A stretch of DNA of 64,000 nucleotides from Chamaelirium japonicum (lineage: Eukaryota > Streptophyta > Magnoliopsida > Liliales > Melanthiaceae): NCBI GenBank assembly GCA_947650365.1, contig OX393552.1:49871873-49935872 (forward strand), written 5' to 3'. Position numbers and translations under genes: made by a program. The notes beneath the pieces are model-generated. The model worked only from the letters and a program-made list of their open reading frames with translations, had not been told where the DNA came from and did not search any database. Below are positions 25,701-37,686 of the stretch, one piece after another. Every line of letters starts with the position of its first letter. Position 1 is the stretch's first letter.

Positions 25701-28700
25701 CCGAGCTTTCCCTACTAGAGTCTTGATTAGATGATTACGGTGATCCTACGAGTGTATGTGCAATAACAATAAGGTATCAAGATATATTCGACTTTAGATA
25801 TCCAATTGAATAGTCTAAGGCGCAACGGCCAGATCAGTTCCAGATCAGTGGAGGAGCACTAGGCTCTCTTAAATACCACCTTTCTTAGACAAACTTTTCT
25901 TAGACACCGTCAATCAATAGAATATTCAGTAGAAATGTTACAGTCGATTATATCGAGAAACCTATGTGCAAGAAGTGTTCTAAATAAAGTCGTTTGATCG
26001 TTTCTATCGTTATAACTTTGGAATGTTTATATTTTATCTAATATAATTTATAAATGAAAGTTCACCTTCAATGTGTGACGTGTCTATCTATTTAGATTTT
26101 ATAAAATATGCAGAATGCATAATAGATGTTATTTTTTATGGGATGAGTTTAAGATTGCAAGCTCTATTGTTAATAATAGATCCGTAAATAGAAATAACAC
26201 ATACGGACATACCTTTGTTATAAGATTTCTTACGAGTTATGACTGAAGCTTTCACTTCTATGCTCCTATTCAAGGGCCAATGCTCACAAGCGTTTGCACC
26301 TTTGCACAGCCAAAACAAAAGAGAGTTAAAAGCCCGATAGCATCTAATGATCTAAATAACCAAACCACTAGCTATTAGCTTAAAAATATTCACCGAAAAA
26401 TGACATTTTGAACTGATATCACCGATAGTACTTCGCAACCGGCCTTCACACGGATAGCAATGCATGCAAAATGCAATTAATGCATCGGTGTTGTATCCGA
26501 TCTAAGTATCTACTCATCGACAAAACACTTTATGGCTATTTCTAAGCATCATAGTGGTGCTGAAGTAATCATTTGCCCCTTTTATTTGTTGACTAGAAGG
26601 GGCCCACCCGGCCCCCTTCTAGAAATCTGAACCTCTCAAGGGGTGGCCGGCCATGCAAGAAAAGAAAAGAAAAGAAATAAAAGAAAAGAAGGAAAAGAAA
26701 GAAAGAAAGAAAAGAAAGGAAAGAAATAAGTTCTCTCCCATTTTACTTTTTTTGGTAAGAAAGTACATCCTACAATGCTATTTTCTTTCATACATACAAG
26801 ATACAACATTGGTGTCCGATTAAATTGTTGATAGATGAATTTGTTCCTAGCTTTCCAAATTTTCCACGCTGCAAGAATGCAGATGGTTGATATTGGATGG
26901 GGCCTCCGGTGGTCATCATAGGCCTATGCAGTGGGCCGCAGATGAACATCATCGGCCATGAGGAGACCACAATCATCAATAGTGCTTGGCACTCGGCAAC
27001 CCTAGTAGGTTGTGGCGAGCCTGCCTCCATACTCGTTCTGCAACGGTATATGAAGGTAACATGATTCATGGTTGTATTCCTCGAGCCTCACTGGAGTAGT
27101 ATTGTGGATTTTCTATAATACCTCATGCAGCTAGCAAAGATTTGGTCAAAATTTTATGCTTTAGAAGTTCCTTTTATCTGAGTTAGATGTTTCCAAATGA
27201 AGGTTTTGGCTCTTGGAGGAACTATTGTTTACCAAAGATGACGCCAAATAGGGTTTCTGGGATCATGTGGACGTATCATATCCATTGTGAGTAGCTTGTA
27301 AGCTTGGTTAACAGAGTAAATGGCAGCATTGCTACGTTCTAACTCCCAATCTACTACGGGAGTGTACCACAAGATGGTTATACTCAACATAGATGATGCC
27401 ATCGCCAAAGACTTCTAATACCCGCTCTTCATTCAACCTATCTTGGATGTTTTTATTTTATAAGGCTATTCGCCTCACTAATGGAGCCAATCCTAATCAT
27501 ATTACGTGGGGCAAGTCTGAGCCCAAGTAGAATTGGTGTAACCATTGGGGCAGACCATATACAATATATCCAAATGAGATGCACGACTAATAACGATTAG
27601 TCCAAGGCGTAGCAGCTTGCAACCCTTCTACTAAAGCTCGCTAGACCCAAGATACCTTTCTCAAAAATTGCCAACTTCAAATATCAAATTGAAGGCCATC
27701 CTTAGCACTACAATATGGAGACCATATGTAACTGGATATGGTCTCCATATTGTAGTGCTAAGGTAAGCTCAATATCAGTTAACTTATGAAGGAAAAATCA
27801 TGACATGATGCTGCCTAAAAACTCCAACCCAGTCCAACCAAATAAATTCCTAAGCTGCATGAATCTACTAGTAGGGAACTAAGGATGCAACTTTGGTCGG
27901 GTAAAACCGAGAACCGGCCATAATTTGATCCAAACCCAAACCAGTTCGGATTTTGGCCAATCTGAACCTCTAAACCCGCATTATGTCCCTCTAATCGGGT
28001 TTGATTCGGTATTGGTTCATATCATTGTTCTATTAATCTAAATGATATGTAATTAGTAATTATTTCATGGTTCATATTTCACAAGATTTGGATCTAAAAG
28101 TCGTACCTCTAAAGGAGACGGAAGTGGGACTGTGTGACTCACTTCGGCTTCGGCTTCGGCTTCGGGAGTGGGAGAGGAAGCGAGACAAAGTAACTTCGGC
28201 TTCGGGAGTGGGAGAGGGTGGGAGTGGGACTGTGGGAGTAAGGGAGGGAGACGAAACTCGGGAGTGGGAGAGGGAGAGAGTGGGAGGATACGATCACTTC
28301 GGGTCGGGTTTGCCTTCGGGAGTGGGAGAGGGAGGGAATGGGGGGGGGGGACTGTGGGAGGGAATGGAGTGGGAGGGAGGGGCTTTAAATAAAAAAAAAA
28401 TTTCGGGCACCAACAAAACATGGAATGACCGAAGTGAAAGCTGAATGACCGAAAGTGAGAGCCTGCGAAATAGCTGGCCAGGTTTTTCGGGCCGAAACAG
28501 CGAAACAGACCATCCAAATGTCATTAATTCGCGAAATTTCGTGATTTCTCGCGCGAAATATCGCGATATTTCGCGACCGTGCGAAAGTTTCGCCAGCTGC
28601 ACCACGTGAGGTGGGCCCCAGCTGTCGAAATCTGATTCTTTCTCGCGATATTTCGCGCGAAATATCGCGAAATCTCGTCGATAAATCGACGACACCTGTC

Positions 28701-31700
28701 AGTTCTTGCCGCGCCCACGTGAAATGGGCCCCACCTGTCTGGCGAAATAATTAGCTTTCGTATCGACGATATTTTGCGCGATATTTCGCGAAATATCGTC
28801 GATAAATCGCCCAGCCTGCCAGCCACGTGAGGTGGGACCCCCCTGTCCGGCGATATTTCGCGATCTTTCGGATTCTCATATCTTTCGCGAAATATCGAGC
28901 GATATATCGCGATTTTATTACAAATCTGATTCCGCTCGAAACTGTGGCGGGTTTTCGTGCCGGGCTTTGGATTTTCCGATATATTTCGCGATATTTCGCG
29001 AAATATGTCGATTTTTTGATCTATGAGCATGACTAGGGTTCACTAAGTGACACCACATGTAGGACCCATATATTTCTGCTAAAGTGGGTCATGCCTCCGT
29101 AAAATAGGTCGACTCAGTTTTTGTGTGTGGATGCATTTATGTACCAGGTGGGTGACTATCATTCTCATGCATATATGAAAGTATATATCTCTATTTAATG
29201 GGAGCCAACTTAATATGGAAAGCATCACAAAAAGGTGGTGTTCCCCGTTTTCTTCACCCTCATTAAGGGATGCTGGCCACACATGGAAACCTATCCATGA
29301 GGGGTGTGCGGTCCCTAGTTTTTCTCTCCCTCTTTGTGGGTAGCCGGTCACACATGGAAAAGTCTCCATGTTGGGTGGTCGACCCCCTACTTTCTCTTCC
29401 GTCCTTATGGGGAGGCCGACCATGTATGGGAAGAGTTTCCATACATGGTCGCCGGCCTACGTAGCATTTTCTAATGAGGGACCGATTGTTACATTTGGAG
29501 ACAGACCAGGCCTGGTGGAGAAGGACCAGAATCCGATACGACGACAAAACGACGACCCAACTAAGGAACCACATCATTGTGAAGGCGGTGCACACTGTGG
29601 TGCATACCACTCGCACCCTGCGGGAGTGCTGTTTCACTCTGAGCAAGTTGTGCGCACCGCGGTGCGCACCGCATGTCCTCAGATTCTGCGCGCAGGTTTT
29701 GACGGGTTTTAGGGTTTCGAGGGGTCTCATTTAAGTATGTGGGCAATCGTCTTTCACTGTTACTCGATTGTAACAAGAGGAAAACGTTGTGAGTCCATTA
29801 AAGAGTGTTTTAGATCGACAAGAAGAGTAGGAGGCGACTATTGTTCGAGGAGTCGTGGTGATTGTAATCTTTTGCAGATCGAGAAAGAGACTTGTTTCTT
29901 CCGATCCGATTCTCCAATATAGCGATGCGCAGGATCTCGAGGTAGGACATATGCAATATTTGCAGAACCTGGGTAAATCCGTGTGTTTCGTCTCTTGTCT
30001 CTTGTTTGCATTTATTTTCTCGTAGTAGTTTTCTCTTGTTTTCTTCCGTCGTTCGCTTGCACGATCTACAACAACTGATATCAAAGTAAGGTTTTAGAAG
30101 AAGCGATGGCGGAAGAAGGAAAGGTCAGGATCGAGAAATTCAACGGGACGTATTTCAGGTTTTGGCTGATTCAGATTGAATACTATCTGTATCAAAAGGA
30201 TATGTACTTGCCGCTCAGAGGAGAAGTGGGCAAGCCGAAGGATATAAGCAAATCGGATTGGCTGTTCTCGACAAAAAAACCCTAGGTACGATCCGGTTGT
30301 CCCTATCTTCATCTGTAGCGTTCAATATTTCTAGTGTGAAGATTATAAAAGGTTTGATGAAAGTCCTAAAGAAGATGTACGAAAAGCCTTCCACAGGTTT
30401 ATCTTATGAAGAATTTTAATATGAAGATAAAGAAAGGGCGGAGCTTGGCGGAACACCTAAACGACTTCAATATGTTGGCGAGCTAATTGAAGTCGGTGAA
30501 AATAAGTTTTGATGAGGAGATCAAAACCCTTCTGACCCGGACAGTTGGAGCTGACTTGTGATGGTCGTCAGCAACTCTTCAGAGTCGAGCACTCTTAGCT
30601 ACAAGGATGTCGTAGGTTCGTTACTGAGCGAATAGGCTCCAAGGAAATCTTCAGGGGAAGCATCCTGAACATCGAGAGCAGAGAGAGACATAAGAGCAGA
30701 TGTCCTAATAGAGGGAAGAGCCGTGGAAGATCCTACGGGAGATCCAAGTCAAGGGGTCTGAATGACAATCGGAAACCGGACGGGTGTTGGAATTGTGGCA
30801 AGATGAGTCACTACAGTAGAAGTTGCAACCTTTCAAAGAACCAACAACCGAGGTAGAACAATGTAGAGCCATCTGCAAACGTTTTAGAAGCAGTGCATGA
30901 TGAGGCGTTGATACTTTTGATGGACACCAGACAGGAGGTTTGGGTGGTCGATTCAGAAGCGTCCTTCCGCAACAGCTAACCGAGACATCCTCTTTAACTA
31001 TATACAAATAGATCTCGGAATGTGTACATTGGAAATGATGAGTCGTACAACAGAGTCAGCACAGGAGATGTTTAGATAAACCTGAGCAACGGTCTTGTTT
31101 TGCGATTGAAGAACATGTGTCAAGCTTGAAGAGAAACTTGATCTCTGTCGGTCAGTAAGCTGAGGAGTAGTACATGATGACATTCATTGCCGACTTGTGC
31201 AGGATTACGAAGGGATCCTTGGTCACAGCACGTGCTAAGAAGGATGAGACTCTTTACTGCACATCGGGCACAACAAACATAATCTCGGTAGCTTCTGCAA
31301 ATAAAGACCTGAAACTGTGGCACTACCAGTTAGGCCACTTGGGCAACACCGGAATGAAGACCATTCTCTCAGAAGGAAGGCTACTTGGCTCAAGTCAGTA
31401 GACCTGAGACCTGTGCGACGGCTGTATATTCGGGAAGCAGAAAAATGTCAATTTCTCGAAGGAAGGAAGGCCGAGGAAGCCAGAGAAGCTAGAGCTAGTA
31501 CACATGGACTTCTACGGGATGGTTCAGGTATTATCTATGGGTAGTTCTGCCTACTTTGTCACATTCATAGATGATAGTACTAGATAATTATAGGTATATT
31601 TCCTCAAGGCAAAATATGATGTATTTGACACTTTTAAGAAGTGGAAGGCTCTTGTAGAGAATGAGACATGAAAGAGGCTTAAGTGCCTACAGTCGGAATA

Positions 31701-34700
31701 CGGAGGAGAGCACTGTAGTCGAGAGTTCGACGATTACTGCGCCTTGAACGACATCTGAAGACAGAACACCATCCATCACACACCTCAACAAAACGGTGTG
31801 GCTGAGCGGATGAACATAACCTTGATGGAGCGTGCGAAGAATATGCGGATCCACTCCGGTTTACTGAAGAAGTTTTGGGCCGATGTAGTGAATATGACCA
31901 CCTACATGGTCAACCAATGACCCGATGTTCCACTGAGAGGCGCGATTCCGGAGGAGTGGACAGGCAAGACAGTCAGTCCGGTGCACCTGCGTGTCTTCGG
32001 TAGCACCTCCTACGTCCACATCGATGCCCATAAGCGTAGCAAGCTCGATGCAAAGTCTACTAAGTGCTACTTCATCCGTTACAGGCTGAACGAATTTGGC
32101 TACAGACTGTGGGACGACATGACGAACACTGTTTTGATGAGTCAAGACGTCATCTTCAATGAGAAGGTGATATACAACGACAGAGTTGAAAACATGACCG
32201 AGTAGAAAGAGTTTATGGAGCTGAATGAGCTGAAGGACATGCATATGCTGAAGGAACGAGAAATGAATTAGCAAGTTCAGCAAGTTGACCCAGCACCTTC
32301 TACACTTCCCACCATCGTGAGATCAGTTCATACGAATCATGCACCACAGATTTACTCTTCATCTCGGCATTTTATGTTGTTGACAGATAATGGGGAACCT
32401 AAGAGTTTTGATGAAGTTGTTCAGGTGGATGCAAAGGTTGAGTGGGAGCATGCCATGGAGGAGGAGATGGAGTCTCTTAATGTCAACCAGATATGGGATC
32501 TGGTGAATCTGCAGAAGGGGAAGAAGGCCCTACAGAACAAGTGGGTCTATAGGCCGAAAGAAGAGCATGATGGTTCGAAACGCTACAAGGCAAGGCTCGT
32601 GGTCAAGGACTTCGAGCAGAAGCATGAAATTGACTACATGGATATCGTCTCACCAGTGGTCAAGTTGAAAAATATATAGAACTAAACAAAACATGCAAGT
32701 AACTCCTTTTTATTTAATACAAATAGAGAACAAAATATTATTACCATCTTGCATGAATTTCCAATAGAAGTAATTGTATTACACAAATTACACATTTGTG
32801 TAAATATCTGACACGTTTTGAGTATTGGAGACACAAAAGATAAGATATTTCCAGGTTCGGTTTTGTTACTGTTCCTGCATTTGTACCCCTCAACTGTGTG
32901 TACACTAGTAAAATATTACAAATGGTAATTCTTGGGATCTGTTTGTTTCGAACGGCTATGGATGCTTGAGAAATGTGCTAAAGTCTTTCATGGGCTTTGC
33001 TTAATATGTACTTGTCTCTTGCGTTCAATCATTCTCCACGATTGTTTTTTTTCTTCATAAATTTTGTTCTGTAAAGTGTGTGTTATACTGTTATGATAGG
33101 AAAATAATTTTGAGACAACAATTCACACATTATTTGAAAACTGGTGTTTAACTAAGTGCTACTTACTTTGTTTCTTGGTTACCGGGCATCTTGCAGGAGA
33201 AAATGAGAGTTGAACAATCGAAATTTATTGCAAACCTTAAGTCTGCACCAAATGATGAGCCAAATATTTCAAAGTCCAAACAAGAACTATCCTTTACAGA
33301 AGTTGACCATGCCGTGGAAGACTCATCGCCAGTGTGCTCCCTTTGTCGGGATCCAGATTCCGAGAGTCCCCTATGTTTCTTGATTCTTCTACAGGTAAAA
33401 CTTTTTTTCATTACACCTCTGTTTCAGATATTCAATAACTTGCCAAAACTACTCTTACAATTGTCGTATAGTTAAATACCATTAATTGCTAAATGGGCAT
33501 ATATTTTATCTTTTTTACTTTAGGACTGTTTTAAAGGTACTTACATGCTGATATACAACTGATTCTCTCCACAACTGATCGTTATGATCATCTGTGTTTT
33601 TTTTATGGAAACCAGAAATCTAGGCTAACTAGTTTTGTTGAGAGAGGTCCCCCATCATGGGACGGCGCTGAGTTTCTTTCAGTCAGGAAAGAAGGGCTAA
33701 TTGATTCATCTATTACCGACTCAATCAGCCAAACACATTTAGCTCATAATGTAGGCCGCGGGTTTAATTATGGCATAGAACCTGCAGAAGTTGATGCATT
33801 TCAAGAATTTTTTAAAGAACGGCTACCTGATATTGGAAACATTCAACTTCCTAACGTGTTGCATGATACTGGCATGGGCACTATATTGTCTCTCGAGATG
33901 ATGGAAAATGATATTTATCAGTCAGTTAAAGGAGATCTGAAGGACATCGAATCCCATTCAGATGCTCTGGATGATAAACACAAATATTCAACTTCCCATA
34001 TCGCTGAATCTGCAGTATGCCCAATGGAGTGCAAAAACATGATCTCATCTGTGCTTCAAGAGTATGTTGTATCCTTATCGAGAGAGACTTCAAGACAACA
34101 TCGACGTTCCATGTATGACCTACATCTTTCAAATGTATCGTCAGGATCGACTGTTCCAACAGCTAAATTTAATGGGTTTGGACCGAGAGATTGTGATGGA
34201 ATTCATATATCTTCCTGTGGGCATGCTGTGCATCAGGGGTGTCATGATCGATATCTGATGTCACTGAAACAAAGGTAAATTGTATAACTAGAACCTGAAC
34301 AATTTAAATACTATGCTACATTCTAGTATTTTTTATCAAACATTGTAAAATTCGATTGCGTTTAATGTTAAGTATTGTATGTCTGTTATACGAGTTTGTT
34401 CCCATTTGATTATTGATCATTTTTTCAAAGAAAATGGAGAATTATATTGGGACAATTTCATAAATAAGAGAAGGCATGTTTTTTATGTAGGCATATCTAC
34501 AATTTATCTTCTTTCTAGGATATGGTTTGAAGTTTTGCTGCGGAATATGTTCCGCCAAGCTTAGATGAAAGTTCTGTTCCTATGTTTCGTTCTAGATTGA
34601 TTTCTATTGCGGGCAGAAAAATTCAAAAATCTAGAAGAATTACGTACAAAACATTATAAATGTGGAAAAAAATGTAAGACATGATGTCCATTTCTATTAT

Positions 34701-37651
34701 AAATTTTATTAGTCCTCCGTCTTGCTGTTACCTAGTATACTCTAAATTGATGCTTAGTGTTATGTGGAAATGAATATTGCTACTTAACAAGTAACAACAA
34801 ATTCAGAAGCCTTTTTTTTTGCTTCGGCAAGCTGAAATGCCCAAGCATATTGGGCGAAAAGTTTTCTCGAACGAAATTTTAAACCATTGTGTAGTAACAT
34901 GATATTTGTGACCAGTTAATGGAGATTCAATATTTACTTCTTACCTTTATCTATTTGGCCTTTTCACCTGTACTCAGCACTCTGATTCAATTTTTTTTTT
35001 TTTCTGAAGTTTCGTAAAAATATTGCTCTTGTTCATAGAATCAAATGTTGACAAATTTCCTACGAAATCACCGAAAAATGTCTTTTTTTCAAGGACCCGA
35101 TTTAGAAATTGACCGAATTTTAAATAGTACCAAATTTGCTTCCGATATAACGAAATGTTGGCCGAAATGACCAACATTTGACCGAAATCCTACATTGTCT
35201 TTTTTCTAGACAATTTCACTGAAATTTTTTATATTTTTAACAAAACAAAACACATTTATCAGTAAGAAATTATATTTTTTCTCAATTTTGAATTTTTTTC
35301 ATAATAGACAATATTTTATTGTCATCTTTATCCTGAAGTATTGTTGAAATATTCCATCTTTTTCATATCAAATGAATAAAATCGAAATCTGACTGAAAAA
35401 TGATAAATTTTCAGTAAGATCGAAATCTTCAAAGTATCTTCCTTCAAAGTAAGATCGAAATCTGGCCGAAAAATCAAAAACTGAAGAAACAAAGTGTTGC
35501 ATTTTCGCAAATATCACATTTTGGAGGAAAGTATCTTACTGAAGATGAGTGTTGCATTTTCGCAGATATCACATTTTGGAGGAAAATGCAACACTTTGTT
35601 TCTTCAGTTTCATGTTACTCGAGCTCAGAACTGCCATTATGAACACAAATCAACCTTCTGGAGTTAACCATTCAATTCTTTTCTATATTGTGAATCTGTG
35701 ATATTTTCACTATGAATTTGTTCCCTATAGCTTCCATTTCATTGAAGAACATTGGTCTATTCCATTTGCCGGGCAGTTACGGCATTTCGGTTAATCACTG
35801 CTTTCTAGCTTCTGGAGAACATGCCAGAGGCTATTAAAAGCTTAGATTTATATTACCCTTTTTGAGAGGTAGCCAAATCAAATCTTAGGGGTTCTATTTC
35901 CCTTTTTGAGAGGAAGTCGAATTTGCCTTTTGATATTACCTACACTGCTAGATTTAACTGTCCTTATCTTCAGTTGAAGGGCAAAAACTCACCACTTTTT
36001 TCTTCGAACGTTTGCTTGAAGTCAAACAAAGGTGTGACCTATGCAGTCAATGTCGGTAGTCGGCCCCTAGTCGGTCAACGGCCGACTAGGACTAATCGGG
36101 ACTAATTCGGGACTAGTCGGCCAAAACTTATTTTAACCCCTCCCCCTTCCCTAAACATATATGATATATGAACTAGTATAAATGTCAATAAGAATATGAT
36201 ATTAGCTGGTCAAGCCTTCACACGAATCACACTTCACAGCTTGGGTATAAATACATAAGTAACAAAACACAGTTGTATTGACTTCTTGCATATGTCAGAA
36301 GATTCAGAACTAGGAATTCATCACAATATTTGGTTGTTGATGTTTAAGCTGTGAACAATCCCAATTTTGATTATAGGTTTATATGGATATCAACAAATAA
36401 ACAATAATTATTTGTCTATGTTTTTATCTTAGGTCCTCAACATATGATTATAGATTCGAGGCAATGCAAAAAAATCCAAACAAAATTGCTTGTAGACACT
36501 TTGCAAAAAAAAATAAAAAATTGCTTGCAGAATGCCGCCTAGGGACTAGTCCTAGTTGATAGTTGGGTTTAGTTAGGTCTAGTCGAGGACTAGTCAGGAT
36601 TCCGCCCAGCTATGAAAGAATTGAAATTAGTCGGTCGGCAAAATGTCACCTGGGGACTAGTCCCGATTTTGAGAGCATCGAGTGTGACATTTTTCTTAGG
36701 GTAGATTCTCCCTAACACCTTTCCTCAAAAGATCTCTGTTCTTCTACGTGAGTGTTTGGTGGTTTTTGGTGTTTGCTTCTCGCTTCTCATGGCGTCCAAT
36801 AAGTGAACGTGGGCGTGAGTTGGTTTAATCTTTTCAAAGGAACACTATTAAGAACTTCTCACCCCTATTCTATATATATAGCTCAGTTTTGTCTTTGTTT
36901 TGGTCATTTTCATGTGATTCAATTTTTGTTTTCTTCCTTTTCGCCCCTACTTAAGCCACGTCTTTGATGTGTTATTCTCTATGCATAAAAGGTCCTTTCT
37001 CCTATGTCTGCTCTTGATTCATCTTAGGTATTTTCTTCTGAGTTTTGTTCCCTTGGGTAATATTTGGTGTCTTTTATTTTCCTAAAGGTTCTTTCCCCCT
37101 CATGACTATGCACCTTGCATTGAGCATGCTGGTGGCTGATTCACTTCAAGTTCTTTGTCTTTTTACCAATGTTGTTAAAACCGGACTGGCCGGTCCGGAC
37201 CGGAAACCTGTCAACTGGCAGGCTGAACGGTTCGACTGTACATCGAACCGCTCCAGGAACTTGAGCCGGGATCGAACCGCTGGACCGGGCGATTTTAGGC
37301 AACAAACCGGGCGGCTGACAGCTTGACTGAACTGGGCGGTTCATTAAGTCTATTAATAGGACCAAAACCCTCGCGATTCATCTCACCTTGACCCCGCGCG
37401 ACGTTCCGTCTCCCGTTCGTTCTCCCTGCTGGGCCTGCCGATCATCCCCCACCTTGAGGCCGACTGCAATTCACCCGGCCACCCCGTACTCCAGGACCCA
37501 GGTACTCCCCCCCTCTCTCTCTCTGTTGGGCCGACTGAGGTCTGAGCCTTTTTTTTTTTTTGGTTCTCTCTCTTGCTCTGTGTGTGTGTGTGTGTTCACT
37601 GTGTTGGGCCGACTGAGATCATGACTGTAGTCTGTAGGTTTTTTTTTTGGG

Positions 37652-37686
<35 letters not shown>

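Larger units (their letters stand above)
17840..33196 (+). other. PRT6 intron 6 (15.4 kb), transposon-filled
   Basis: Largest intron of the gene. In order: plain AT-rich DNA with a short degenerate CACATTCG repeat near 18740-18950; hAT element 19611-20463; an autonomous-type hAT gene pair on the minus strand (21447-25570); LINE remnant (minus, 26760-27420); perfect hairpin 27700-27763; purine-rich tract 28100-28385; CGCGAAATATCGCG repeat region 28500-29030; palindromic repeats 29240-29460; truncated copia 29487-32678. In the stretches 20472-21050 and 25571-26640 I see nothing. Confidence 0.85.

Noticed and set aside
28065..28517. Pro-rich minus-strand frame of 150 residues
   Set aside because: Generated by the GGGAGTGGGAGAGG low-complexity tract.
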